Positions 26,745-37,594 of a stretch of DNA of 64,000 nucleotides are shown here, one piece after another. Numbering within the stretch: the first letter of the stretch is position 1; the number at the start of each line of letters is the position of its first letter. Location of the stretch: contig NZ_NTGB01000001.1 of the NCBI RefSeq assembly GCF_003072505.1, forward strand, positions 1,678,562-1,742,561. Reading direction: 5' to 3'. Made by a program: the position numbers and the translations under genes. Below the pieces are notes generated by a model. It saw only the letters and a list, made by a program, of their open reading frames with translations. It was not told where the DNA came from and searched no databases. Source of the DNA: Polynucleobacter rarus. GTDB taxonomy: Bacteria; Pseudomonadota; Gammaproteobacteria; Burkholderiales; Burkholderiaceae.

Positions 26745-26852
26745 AATTTTCTCCCTAAAAACCTATTTCAAAATAATGTATAACTCTACTGTGATTGGAG
26801 AGTTTATGCTTTAAAACAAAGCATTTTCAAGCTTATTTGATAAAATCTACTT

Positions 26853-28550
26853 ATGAAACCACTCTCAAATCAAATATTAGTTACCTCTGCACTTCCTTAT
26901 GCCAATGGCCAAATTCACATTGGTCACCTAGTGGAATATATTCAAACGGACATTTGGGTAAGATTCCTCAGAATGCAACAAAAAGAAGTCTATTATATAG
27001 GGGCTGACGATACCCATGGTACCCCGATCATGCTTCGCGCTCAAGCTGAGAACATTACGCCCAAAGAATTGATTGATAGGGTGTGGGCAGAACACAAAAG
27101 AGACTTTGACGATTTTCACATCTCCTTTGATCATTACGGCTCTACAGATAGTCCAGAAAACAAAGAACTTTCTTCTAAGATTTACCTCGCTTTAAAAGAA
27201 AATGCCCTCATTGAGAAAAAATCAATTGAGCAAGCTTATGATCCCGTTAAGGAAATGTTCTTACCTGACCGTTTTATCAAAGGTGAGTGCCCAAAATGCC
27301 ATGCCAAAGATCAATATGGTGATTCCTGTGAAAAGTGTGGCGCAACCTATAGCCCAACTGACTTGATTAACCCCTATTCTGCAGTGAGTGGGGCGACTCC
27401 AATTCGAAAAGTTTCGGAACATTACTTTTTCAAACTATCAGATCCACGCTGTGAAAATTTTTTACGTGACTGGACACAAGTAAGTACCCCCTTGCAGTCT
27501 GAAGCAAAAAATAAAATGAAGGAATGGGTTGGGGAGCCTGGTGAGTCAAAATTAGGCGACTGGGATATCTCTCGGGATGCGCCTTACTTTGGATTCGAAA
27601 TACCAGATGCTCCGGGTAAGTACTTTTACGTTTGGTTAGATGCTCCAGTCGGCTACTTTGGAAGTTTTAAAGCTTTTTGTGAAAAAAACAATTTGAACTT
27701 TCAAGAATGGATAGGACCAGACACTTCCACTGATATGTACCATTTTATTGGTAAAGATATTCTTTACTTTCATACCCTCTTTTGGCCAGCAATGCTTAAA
27801 TTTGCCAATTTAAGGACCCCGACTAATGTTTTTGCGCATGGTTTTTTAACTGTGGATGGCGAAAAAATGAGTAAGTCTAGGGGTACTTTCATCACGGCGC
27901 ATAGTTTTATTGACGTGGGCTTATCACCTGAGTGGTTACGTTACTATTTCGCCGCGAAACTCAATAACTCATTGGAAGATTTAGATTTAAATCTGACAGA
28001 TTTTGTTGCTAGAGTGAATAGTGATTTACTTGGAAAATATATCAATATAGCAAGTAGAAGCGCTGGTTTCTTAGTGAAAAACTTTGGCGGGCGGATACTC
28101 TCCTCAGCCTTAAATAATCCATTACTTATCAACTTACGTGGTAAAAGTCAAGAAGTTGCAACGCTTTATGAACAGCGAGAATTTGCTAAGACCATCCGGC
28201 TCATTATGGAGATGGCAGATTCCGTGAATATTTTCGTAGATGCCAATAAGCCTTGGGATATAGCGAAGCAACTCAAAACTTCCGAGTCCTTAGAGCTGAA
28301 GAATGAACTGCAATCAGTATGTACTGTTACTTTAGAGGCATTTAGAATTCTCTCTGTCTACTTAAAACCGGTTCTACCAACTTTAGCAAAGGGTGTGGAG
28401 GAGTTTTTAAATATCCCTGAAATGAACTGGGCAAGCGTCCAAGTCCCTCTGAGTGAAGATCAGCCAATTAACGCTTACAAACATTTGATGTCTCGGGTGG
28501 AAAGTGACATGATAGACCGTCTGTTGGAGGCTAATAAAGCAAGCATGTAA
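26853..28550 (+). CDS. metG: Methionyl-tRNA synthetase, short form
   Basis: Charges tRNA-Met. The HIGH motif is HIGH itself ([13 protein letters not shown]), the zinc-binding insert carries CPKC and CEKC, and KMSKS reads [11 protein letters not shown]. It has 565 residues and ends after the anticodon-binding helical domain, so it lacks the roughly 110-residue C-terminal dimerisation/tRNA-binding domain of the E. coli enzyme. No separate gene for that domain follows. Monomeric forms without it exist and are functional. It is probably followed by a terminator at 28580. Confidence 0.96.
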   Translation: MKPLSNQILVTSALPYANGQIHIGHLVEYIQTDIWVRFLRMQQKEVYYIGADDTHGTPIMLRAQAENITPKELIDRVWAEHKRDFDDFHISFDHYGSTDSPENKELSSKIYLALKENALIEKKSIEQAYDPVKEMFLPDRFIKGECPKCHAKDQYGDSCEKCGATYSPTDLINPYSAVSGATPIRKVSEHYFFKLSDPRCENFLRDWTQVSTPLQSEAKNKMKEWVGEPGESKLGDWDISRDAPYFGFEIPDAPGKYFYVWLDAPVGYFGSFKAFCEKNNLNFQEWIGPDTSTDMYHFIGKDILYFHTLFWPAMLKFANLRTPTNVFAHGFLTVDGEKMSKSRGTFITAHSFIDVGLSPEWLRYYFAAKLNNSLEDLDLNLTDFVARVNSDLLGKYINIASRSAGFLVKNFGGRILSSALNNPLLINLRGKSQEVATLYEQREFAKTIRLIMEMADSVNIFVDANKPWDIAKQLKTSESLELKNELQSVCTVTLEAFRILSVYLKPVLPTLAKGVEEFLNIPEMNWASVQVPLSEDQPINAYKHLMSRVESDMIDRLLEANKASM

Positions 28551-28579
28551 ATGGTTTTCATCTACAATTGGTAAATGTA

Positions 28580-28618
28580 TGTTTGCAATGGCATCTGCAA
28601 ACAAATTTTAATTGTTTA
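28580..28618 (+). terminator. Probable terminator after metG
   Basis: Perfect 8-bp hairpin (TGTTTGCA at 28580-28587, TGCAAACA at 28596-28603) with an 8-base loop, followed by an A/T-rich stretch with short T runs. The T-tract is poor, so the call is moderate. Confidence 0.5.
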
Positions 28619-28637
28619 ACTTCTTGAATTGAATTTT

Positions 28638-28818
28638 ATGGCTCACTATCAATCACAAATTACACAATTTCTGAATGACCTTAAAAAAAGCAACCCCGAA
28701 ATCGAAAAGGGCCAATTATTAGGTCGTGCGCTACTTTGGGATAAAGCACCCATACGACTTGATGAACAAAAGCGTATCAAATTGGCTAGAGTAGCTCAAA
28801 AACCATACGTTTACTCGA

Positions 28819-28826
<8 letters not shown>
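28638..28826 (+). CDS. DUF3460 family protein
   Basis: A 62-residue protein starting MAHYQSQITQFLNDLK, with the conserved GRALLWDKAPIRLDEQ block and the C terminus VAQKPYVY. These are hallmarks of DUF3460, a small betaproteobacterial family commonly encoded before scpA and panC, as here. I chose the ATG three codons inside the longest frame because the family begins MA-Y. It overlaps scpA by 8 bases. Function unknown. Confidence 0.88.
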
Positions 28827-30497
<1,671 letters not shown>

Positions 30498-30499
30498 AC

Positions 30500-32458
30500 T
30501 CAACTAGGCTGGTATCTTAAAGTCAAAAATGCACCGAATTTCGGCGTGTTATACCCATAAGCATTTTGGTAGTCTCGATTGAATAGGTTATCAATCCGCA
30601 AGCGGGTGGACCAATTTGAATCAAATTGATAGCCACCATATAGATTCATGATGGCATATCCTCCTGAAGTAACTTGACTGCCAGAATCATCCGGGTAAGT
30701 CCTCGAACTAACTGCAATGACTTGACTGCCTAAAGTCCACTGTTCAATTTTTCTACTCACATCCACAGATCCGAAACTTTTTGACCGACCAATCAATTGG
30801 GAACCATCTTCATCGTTTGTTGGGTTCTGAAAGGTTAAACCCAGCTGCACGTAGTTGCCCATCCATTTGGATTTTAGAGAGGCCTCTACCCCTTTAATCG
30901 AGGCTTGGCTCACATTGATGTATTGAAAATTATTAGCTGGGTCGGAAGTAATCAAATCTTGATATTTCGATTGAAATGCAACGACTTTTAACAAGGTATT
31001 ATCTTGTAAATATTGCAACCCCGTCTCCATTGAGTTGGCCTTTTCAGGCTTCAAACTCGGATTACCATAATTAGAGCTATAGAGCTGGTAAACCGTGGGG
31101 GCATTAAATGCGTTGGATACAGAAGTTGTCCACTTTAAGGAGGATGTCAAATCATAGCTGAGTCCAAACAAGCCTGTATTGGCGGATTGTTTTTGGTCTT
31201 GGTTACTTAACTGATCATTTCTGACATTGAGCTGAACACCGATACGGTCATATTTTGCTGAGTAACCACCAAAAAAGCTTACCTGTTTTCTATCACCAAT
31301 TGACTGATCATAGAGCGATTGATAGTTGTATTGAATTGTGTTTAATTCTGCTCCTGCAGTGATCTGCTGAGCTTGCCCTAAATGAAATTCATTTCGCCAC
31401 TGATAATCATTACTCTCGGTTTGGCCCTTCAAGTAAGGGTTAGGAAAAGGTGAAACCCCATAATAGTTGAGTGAAAAATCGTTATCTTTCGTCAAGTAAT
31501 TGGTTGTAGAGTTCATCCTAGAGTTAGCAATCGTTAACTTCGAGAGCCAATTATTAGTGATTTCATTTTGACTATAGGCTTGGACGGTTTGCATTCTGTT
31601 TTCCACGCTATATAAGCCCGTGTCTGGTCCTCCTGAGTTGACGCTAACTGGATTGTTGTACTTATAGTTATTTTGGGTGTAAAACAACTTAGCACCTAGT
31701 TCTTGACCAGTAGCAATTTGTTTAGAGATATTTGCACTAATACTATCGAACTGGTAGTTATTCTTCTCAGTATTCGTGCCCGGATATTGATTCAAATTGA
31801 CGGATGAGTAGCCATCTCCCTGTTGATGTGTCAGTTGAAGACTCGTCTTCCAACCATCATTTGCTACCCCATATCCAGCAGAAGTACTAATAGAATTTCT
31901 ACTACCGTAACTCACTTCTGCATTCGGTCCATTCAGCCCTTTAGCACCTTTAGTAAAAACTTGAATGACTCCACCAGAGGCTTTTGAACCATACAACGCC
32001 GAGGCGTTTCCTCTTAATATTTCAATATGGTCAATTTGACTAATCGGAATATACTCAATGCCGGAAATTCCTGTGCCTTCATCGCCCATCCTTACTCCAT
32101 CAATGAGGAGTAAAAATTGCGAGCTTGAGCTACCGCGTAAAAAAACTGAGATAGGTGAACCCACTGAACCATTGCGAAACACATCAACGCCAGGCTCACC
32201 TTGTAATATTGACATCATATCTTGAGGATTGAGACGATCAATATCCTCTCTTGAGATTACACTTACTGATGGCATGACCTCAGATAAGGGTTGATCAGAA
32301 GTATTTCCGCTGACAACAATTGGATTGATTTGGTTCACTTGTGCATGTGCCAAATGAGGCGTAACAAAACCAGTAACCGCGGCAAAAATAGAGATGGAAA
32401 AAGAATTGAACTGCTTACCGTGTTTGAATTGACGGTTCTTACTAATCAAAGATTTCAT
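30500..32458 (-). CDS. btuB: TonB-dependent cobalamin receptor, BtuB type
   Basis: Outer-membrane receptor taking up corrinoids with TonB energy. A signal peptide (ending HLAHAQ) is followed by a TonB-box-like segment (NPIVVSGNT), a plug domain (residues about 60-170, with VFRNGSVGSPISVFLRGSSS) and a 22-strand barrel ending in FGAFLTLRYQPS. The identification as BtuB rests mainly on the cobalamin riboswitch directly upstream. I chose ATG at 32458; a TTG seven codons earlier is possible. The final residue is serine, not the aromatic usual in barrels, although aromatic residues lie just before it. Confidence 0.88.
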   Translation of the reverse strand: MKSLISKNRQFKHGKQFNSFSISIFAAVTGFVTPHLAHAQVNQINPIVVSGNTSDQPLSEVMPSVSVISREDIDRLNPQDMMSILQGEPGVDVFRNGSVGSPISVFLRGSSSSQFLLLIDGVRMGDEGTGISGIEYIPISQIDHIEILRGNASALYGSKASGGVIQVFTKGAKGLNGPNAEVSYGSRNSISTSAGYGVANDGWKTSLQLTHQQGDGYSSVNLNQYPGTNTEKNNYQFDSISANISKQIATGQELGAKLFYTQNNYKYNNPVSVNSGGPDTGLYSVENRMQTVQAYSQNEITNNWLSKLTIANSRMNSTTNYLTKDNDFSLNYYGVSPFPNPYLKGQTESNDYQWRNEFHLGQAQQITAGAELNTIQYNYQSLYDQSIGDRKQVSFFGGYSAKYDRIGVQLNVRNDQLSNQDQKQSANTGLFGLSYDLTSSLKWTTSVSNAFNAPTVYQLYSSNYGNPSLKPEKANSMETGLQYLQDNTLLKVVAFQSKYQDLITSDPANNFQYINVSQASIKGVEASLKSKWMGNYVQLGLTFQNPTNDEDGSQLIGRSKSFGSVDVSRKIEQWTLGSQVIAVSSRTYPDDSGSQVTSGGYAIMNLYGGYQFDSNWSTRLRIDNLFNRDYQNAYGYNTPKFGAFLTLRYQPS

Positions 32459-32544
32459 TGGTACTTTCAGATAAAACAATCTCTGACCTGTTCCCCCGCA
32501 GGCACTGGATTCTTTATGGCTACGTTACTTACCCCGTAACAAAG

Positions 32545-32768
32545 TCATGCTTAGCAGGCCGGTATCCGGGCTGGCATTCACTTTATTTACCTTCCCAGTT
32601 TACCCAGTGGTTTATGAATAAAGTTGCCATTAATTCAATGGCGAATGTTGACCGTTGCGGGGGCAGCTCAGTTCGTTTTTACTTTGCGAATAACATTGTT
32701 ATTGCGAATATCTACTCGTGATTCCCGTTTAACTACGAATGATTGACTCAATTCGTGAGCACCTTGCT
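32545..32768 (-). promoter_or_regulatory. Cobalamin riboswitch controlling btuB
   Basis: On the minus strand the hallmarks of the B12 aptamer appear in order: GGTG near 32763, TTAAACGGGAATC near 32730, the core GCTGCCCCCGCAACGGT near 32668, ACTGGG and TGGGAAGG near 32600, and the B12 box ATGCCAGCCCGGATACCGGC ending near 32557. About 85 bases follow before the btuB ATG, including a 5-bp hairpin (GTTAC/GTAAC) and a CCTG/CAGG stem that could hide the ribosome site. B12 binding would switch btuB off. Edges are approximate. Confidence 0.93.
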
Positions 32769-32774
32769 TCAATA

Positions 32775-32786
32775 ATTATATACAAT
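32775..32786. promoter_or_regulatory. Back-to-back -10 elements between btuB riboswitch and zapB-like gene
   Basis: On the minus strand TATAAT (32780-32775) sits about 10 bases before the riboswitch GGTG. On the plus strand TACAAT (32781-32786) ends 7 bases before the zapB-like ATG. The two hexamers abut, so RNA polymerase cannot occupy both at once. No convincing -35 box was found for either. Confidence 0.5.
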
Positions 32787-32793
32787 AAACAAT

Positions 32794-33051
32794 ATGACAG
32801 AAATTAATTCAAATTCCGCAGCACAAACTCCTGAGGGTCTGATTGCCCGCATGGAGATTTTGCAGCGCAAACTCGCCCTTCTGAATTTTCATTTGAATGA
32901 CTTGATGACTGAACGTCGTACGATGGAAAATAAAATCTCTGATGCACAGACACGAATTCAGAAAATATTAAATAAATTACCCCAAACAACGGATACTCGA
33001 CAACTGAATCTGTTAGACAATGGTAATGTGGAGACCTCCTTAGATGAGTAA
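32794..33051 (+). CDS. ZapB-like coiled-coil protein upstream of zapA
   Basis: An 85-residue protein with a heptad-like helical region from about residue 15 to 65 (LIARMEILQRKLALLNFHLNDLM and on) and a short polar tail. It resembles the small coiled-coil proteins encoded just before zapA in beta- and gammaproteobacteria, often called ZapB-like or TIGR02449. It overlaps zapA by 8 bases and probably helps FtsZ-ring assembly. No ribosome-binding site precedes the ATG, and the -10 element is only 7 bases away, so the mRNA could be leaderless. Confidence 0.75.
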   Translation: MTEINSNSAAQTPEGLIARMEILQRKLALLNFHLNDLMTERRTMENKISDAQTRIQKILNKLPQTTDTRQLNLLDNGNVETSLDE

Positions 33052-33400
33052 TGACGCTGTCAGAATTGAAGTTGAAATTGCAAGTCAACGCATGATTTTG
33101 GCAACCACACCTCAAGATGAAGCAAAATTGAGATCTGCTAGTCAGATGGTGAATGAACAAATTGCAGCGATTACTTCAAGTGGGAACCGCAGTATCGAAA
33201 GAGCAGCAATCATGACTGCCCTGAAATTAGCCGGTCAAGTTCAAGAACTTCAAGAACAACTCGCTAGAACTGTCGATCCCGAAGTGGATAGCCTCGTATT
33301 ACAGCAATTAACCACACAAATTAGTGCAATAGAACAAGAAGTGAATATTGCACTAGAATATCTATCTCTGCCTGGTTCGCCAAGGTCAATAGTTCCTTGA
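33044..33400 (+). CDS. zapA: Cell division protein ZapA
   Basis: Bundles FtsZ protofilaments at the division site. The N-terminal globular part (VEIASQRMILATTPQDEAKLRSASQMVNEQI) and the C-terminal coiled coil are typical; length 118. It overlaps the zapB-like gene and is followed directly by 6S RNA, the arrangement often seen in proteobacteria (zapA-ssrS). Confidence 0.92.
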   Translation: MSNDAVRIEVEIASQRMILATTPQDEAKLRSASQMVNEQIAAITSSGNRSIERAAIMTALKLAGQVQELQEQLARTVDPEVDSLVLQQLTTQISAIEQEVNIALEYLSLPGSPRSIVP

Positions 33401-33435
33401 ACCGATGCTAACGCATATGGTGCCAAGTATATATT

Positions 33436-33585
33436 GTGGGCGTGCGCGCCTTGTTACTATAGAGTTCACCTCGAGTGATTCTCTCCCTGGTAATACTGAT
33501 GTGCCCAAAACGATGTTACCGCACCGACTTGAACTCTCTGGGTTCAGGATGACGACCTAGCGGCCAAGGCGGAGACCCACCTTTT
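33436..33585 (+). ncRNA. ssrS: 6S RNA
   Basis: The gap after zapA folds as 6S RNA: 5' GTGGG at 33436-33440 pairs with CCCAC at 33576-33580, and CGCCTTG near 33450 pairs with CAAGGCG near 33565, closing a long stem around a central open bubble. The right-hand part (ACTTGAAC, GGGTTCAGGA, GACCTAGCGGCC) recalls the conserved 3' half of E. coli 6S. A TATATT box lies immediately before the proposed 5' end, so the true start may be a few bases downstream. 6S RNA sequesters sigma-70 RNA polymerase in stationary phase. Ends are approximate. Confidence 0.85.
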
Positions 33586-33597
33586 GAAAATACTTCC

Positions 33598-34419
33598 ATG
33601 ACTACTCTACAAATTTTATCCTTGCTCGTTCTTGGCATGGCTACCGGTGTCATTGCAGGTTTGTTAGGGATCGGTGGGGGTATGATTATGGTACCTTTTC
33701 TAAGCTTTATTTTTACTCAAGCACATTTTTCAGAGGAGCACCTTCTCCATATCGCTATCGCAACTTCGATGACTACTATTACCTTCACTTCTCTTTCAAG
33801 TGTGCGGGCACAAATGAAAAAGAAGATGATTCATTGGCATATTGTCAAAGCCTTAGTGCCCGGAATTTTGTTTGGGGGCATTGTAGGAGGCAGTGAAGTT
33901 TTTAATCTACTCAAAACGCCTTGGCTGACTCTAATATTTGCCAGTTTTCAAATTTTTTCTGCCTACCAAATGTTACTCAATAAAAAGCCGAAGCCAAGTC
34001 GGGAATTACCTGGCTTCATCGGTTTATTTAGCGTTGGCACATTGATTGGTTTAATGTCGAGTTTGGTTGGTGCAGGAGGTGCTTTTATTTCTGTCCCATT
34101 TATGTTGTGGTGTAACGTGCCCATTCATGCTGCTCTGGCAACCTCCTCAGCCTTAGGATTTCCGATCGCGATCGCAAGTGCTATCGGTTATATTTATGGC
34201 GCTTATGACCTTCCCGGGCTTCCAAGCTATTCCTTGGGATATATTTATCTACCAGCACTGATATGTATTTCAATTACGAGTGTACTGTTTGCTCCATTGG
34301 GTGTGAAATTGGCACACTCAATGAATACCATGCAACTCAGAAAAACCTTTGCTTTTCTATTGTTGGTGATTGCTAGTTTTATGATTTATAAAAGCTTACA
34401 TCTTTTTGGCTTTCTATAA
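33598..34419 (+). CDS. TSUP-family (TauE/SafE) membrane permease
   Basis: A 273-residue inner-membrane protein with about eight helices in two related halves: GLLGIGGGMIMVPFL in the first and SLVGAGGAFISVPFM in the second, the duplicated TSUP signature. TSUP proteins export sulfite, sulfonates or other organic anions. Nothing around it fixes the substrate. It begins about 15 bases after the 6S RNA. A second, different TSUP gene is in the sulfate operon at 51522. Confidence 0.88.
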   Translation: MTTLQILSLLVLGMATGVIAGLLGIGGGMIMVPFLSFIFTQAHFSEEHLLHIAIATSMTTITFTSLSSVRAQMKKKMIHWHIVKALVPGILFGGIVGGSEVFNLLKTPWLTLIFASFQIFSAYQMLLNKKPKPSRELPGFIGLFSVGTLIGLMSSLVGAGGAFISVPFMLWCNVPIHAALATSSALGFPIAIASAIGYIYGAYDLPGLPSYSLGYIYLPALICISITSVLFAPLGVKLAHSMNTMQLRKTFAFLLLVIASFMIYKSLHLFGFL

Positions 34420-34521
34420 TAAGAAAAAGTATTACTGGGTTATGTTGAGTAATTAGTTAACTTTCATTGAACAGCTGGAAGTCAATCAAAGCAAAGTACT
34501 TCTAATGTTGCACATCTGAAG

Positions 34522-35874
34522 CTAAATATCTCTATGAAGATATGCAATTTCTCTAAAAGAGTCTTGCTCAGCGATAAACGCATCAACAATCCAAGGGTCA
34601 AAATTAGCTCCCCTCTTAGAAATAATCTCTTGTACTGCTTGCTCATGTGTCCAGGCTTTTTTATACACTCGCTCACTAACCAATGCGTCATACATATCCG
34701 CTAGAGACATGATCCTAGCTTCCAAGGGAATTGCCACCCCTTCTAATCCGCGAGGGTAACCAGTGCCATCCCATTTCTCATGGTGACCTCCAGCAATCTT
34801 AATCGCCTTAGCAATCAAGTCGGAATTAAAATCAAGCTCTACACCTGAAGTATTTAATACCGACTCACCAATCAAAGTATGGGTTTTCATAATGATCCAC
34901 TCTTCATCCGTAAGAGGGCCATTCTTAAGCAAAATTTTATCCGGAATGCCAATTTTTCCAAGGTCATGTAACGGTGCAGCTTTAAACAATAAATCAACGG
35001 ATTGATCAGAGAGGCTTTCCGTGTAATACCCATCATTCCTTAGACGCAAGGCTAATATTTTTACGTAATTTTGTGTACGAATAATATGGTTTCCTGTTTC
35101 ATTATCCCGAGCTTTAGCAAGAGCATTGAGGGACGCCAATAGCTGTAATTCGGATTGTTCCGCTTTTTTATTCGCTAACTCTAGCTTCATTAAATGATTC
35201 TGAATATTATTTTTTTGACTCTCAGCACTCACTCTTTCTATCTTATAACCAACAAGTGCTATAAAGGAAAGAACTGTGAAGGCAGTCCAAAACCACCTAA
35301 CTACCGAAGATAAAAAGGCCTCTTGATATAAGTTGATATTACTTGGTGTATCACTATAAATAAGAATGATCAACCTGAACGCCGTCAAACTCAATTCAGC
35401 CATAATTGTGAAAATCAAAAAGATGGGCATCCTTATCTGGTGTTTTTGCAATTGCCTTAATTCAACTAATTGCCATAAAAGGCATAAAGAAATTACCGCA
35501 CCTATCAAACCGACTCTTTGGGTAAATGTCCCGAATTGCATGAGGTATTGATATACCACTGCAAATAGTACTATCGCTAGTAGAATGAATTTATTAAATT
35601 GCTTTGTCAGCGGTTGATGAAGAGATCGATAATATGCTCCTAAATATAAATAACCTCCCACAAATAAGGTATTTGCTGGGTTGAGGAGTCCTATGAAAAG
35701 AATTGATGCAATCGCAAAAATAGTAAAACTACATGCTGTCAGAATGAGGGCTAGGAACCAATAGCCCTCAGGCTGGAAAACTTTACTTTGGTCGACTAAG
35801 GATTTTCCACCAATAACGATGCCCCACAATATGGTGGCAACAATAGCAAAATAAAGTTCGTTAGCGTATTGCAT
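34522..35874 (-). CDS. Membrane-bound HD-GYP cyclic-di-GMP phosphodiesterase
   Basis: Residues 1-215 contain about seven hydrophobic helices, a short coiled coil follows (ENHL-like region [15 protein letters not shown]), and the C-terminal 200 residues form an HD-GYP domain. The HD pair is in [13 protein letters not shown], and the GYP motif reads [14 protein letters not shown], so metal-binding and catalytic residues appear complete. It should hydrolyse cyclic-di-GMP in response to something sensed in the membrane domain. The sensor type was not recognised. It is a single gene, unrelated to its neighbours. Confidence 0.88.
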   Translation of the reverse strand: MQYANELYFAIVATILWGIVIGGKSLVDQSKVFQPEGYWFLALILTACSFTIFAIASILFIGLLNPANTLFVGGYLYLGAYYRSLHQPLTKQFNKFILLAIVLFAVVYQYLMQFGTFTQRVGLIGAVISLCLLWQLVELRQLQKHQIRMPIFLIFTIMAELSLTAFRLIILIYSDTPSNINLYQEAFLSSVVRWFWTAFTVLSFIALVGYKIERVSAESQKNNIQNHLMKLELANKKAEQSELQLLASLNALAKARDNETGNHIIRTQNYVKILALRLRNDGYYTESLSDQSVDLLFKAAPLHDLGKIGIPDKILLKNGPLTDEEWIIMKTHTLIGESVLNTSGVELDFNSDLIAKAIKIAGGHHEKWDGTGYPRGLEGVAIPLEARIMSLADMYDALVSERVYKKAWTHEQAVQEIISKRGANFDPWIVDAFIAEQDSFREIAYLHRDI

Positions 35875-36056
35875 AAAACGAAGAACATTGCAGTGGATAT
35901 GCGAAAGAATAGTACAAAACGGATTGAATACAGTTAAAATTAACTACTAATCTACCACAAATCTACTACCTTATTCAAAGTATCGAAATCTTTGCCCATG
36001 TTCTGTAAAAAAGGTAGGTAAAAGATTCGATGACTTATTAGAGAATTTAGAGAAAA

Positions 36057-37583
36057 TTAGGCGGGCGTATATTCCTGACGCAAGATATTTTTTTGTACTT
36101 TACCCATTGCATTGCGGGGTAACTCAGCCACGACAATGACTTTCTTGGGTACCTTAAAGTTTGCAATTTTACCTTTTAATTCAGCAATAATTTGCGCTGG
36201 ATCAAGCTCAGCTCCCTTTTTAGGAACCACAACAGCCAATACTGCTTCTCCGAAATCAGGGTGAGGAATACCAATGACAGCACTCTCTTCAACACCATCC
36301 ATTTCATCAACAAAACTTTCAATTTCCTTTGGATAGATGTTATACCCGCCAGAGATAATCAAATCCTTACTCCTACCGACAATGCACAAGTAATCATCAG
36401 GCACCGGTCCTGCAGTAGTACTCCCACCCCAACGCCCTACATCACCGGTCTTAAACCAACCATCCGCAGTGAATTCTTCCTTAGTTTTTTCAGGCATCTG
36501 CCAGTAACCTGAAAACACGTTAGGACCTTGAACCTGAACATTACCAACTTCATCAACCCCGCATAATTTAGCGTCATCAGTGATAACTCGAACCTTGACC
36601 CCAGGTAGCGGAACTCCAACAGCGCCAGCAACTCGTTTGCCAGAATAGGAGTTTGAAGTCAACATCGCTGTTTCACTCATACCGTAACGTTCTAAAATCG
36701 TGTGACCTGTACGAGCAATAAAATCATTAAAGGTTTCCGTTAATAACGGTGCTGAACCAGCAATGAACAAGCGCATATTTGCACATACTTTGGCGTCAAA
36801 TTTTGGTTCTGCTAAAAGTCTTGTATAAAAGGTTGGAACCCCCATCATTACCGTACTCTGAGGTAAATACTTGAGAAGCTGGGCGATATCTAATTTGGGT
36901 AACCAAATCATTTTGCTACCGTTAATTAAGGCGCCATGTGATGCAACAAAAAGTCCGTGAACATGGAAAATTGGTAATGCATGCAATAACACATCCCCTT
37001 TTTGCCAGTGCCAGAAATCTTTTAAAACCTTCGCATTACTACTTAGGTTCTTGTGCGACAACATTGCGCCTTTACTCCTACCTGTGGTTCCAGAGGTATA
37101 TAAAATAGCGGCTAATTCATCATCCTCCTTAGGAACCGTCTCAAATTGATCAGACTGTGCAGCGGCCCGCTCAATCAAAGTACCATCACGATGCTCACCT
37201 AAAGTGAATACAAACTCGGTATTCGCCTTAAATGCAATTTGAGAAAACCATGCGAAATTTTTAGGACTACAAATCACAACCCCAGGCTTAGCATTATCCA
37301 GAAAATATTCAATTTCGGCGGATTGGTACGCTGTATTTAATGGCAGATAAACCAGTCCAGCTTTAATCGTGGCTAAATATAAAAATAAAGCCTCAGGCGA
37401 TTTTTCAACCTGCACTGCAACTCTTGAACCCTTAGGAAGATCTAAGGATGACAACAGGTTCGCAAGTTTCGAAGTGGCTTTTTCTAAATCATCCCATGAG
37501 TAAAAAAGACCCTCTGGAGTTTCAATCGCACATGCGGATTTATCTTTTGGAAAACCCGTTTCCAATATGGAATATAAATTCAT
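36057..37583 (-). CDS. matB: Malonyl-CoA synthetase
   Basis: AMP-forming acyl-CoA synthetase of 508 residues. Motifs seen: P-loop YTSGTTGRSKGAMLSH, the adenylate-binding ERYGMSETAM, the hinge WFKTGDVGRW, and the C-terminal catalytic lysine in LPRNAMGKVQK. The substrate assignment comes partly from context: the same strand holds a malonyl-CoA decarboxylase gene and a Bug receptor, the classic malonate set. It converts malonate, ATP and CoA to malonyl-CoA. It is last in the operon, 11 bases after the receptor gene. Confidence 0.9.
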   Translation of the reverse strand: MNLYSILETGFPKDKSACAIETPEGLFYSWDDLEKATSKLANLLSSLDLPKGSRVAVQVEKSPEALFLYLATIKAGLVYLPLNTAYQSAEIEYFLDNAKPGVVICSPKNFAWFSQIAFKANTEFVFTLGEHRDGTLIERAAAQSDQFETVPKEDDELAAILYTSGTTGRSKGAMLSHKNLSSNAKVLKDFWHWQKGDVLLHALPIFHVHGLFVASHGALINGSKMIWLPKLDIAQLLKYLPQSTVMMGVPTFYTRLLAEPKFDAKVCANMRLFIAGSAPLLTETFNDFIARTGHTILERYGMSETAMLTSNSYSGKRVAGAVGVPLPGVKVRVITDDAKLCGVDEVGNVQVQGPNVFSGYWQMPEKTKEEFTADGWFKTGDVGRWGGSTTAGPVPDDYLCIVGRSKDLIISGGYNIYPKEIESFVDEMDGVEESAVIGIPHPDFGEAVLAVVVPKKGAELDPAQIIAELKGKIANFKVPKKVIVVAELPRNAMGKVQKNILRQEYTPA

Positions 37584-37594
37584 AATTTATTTAT

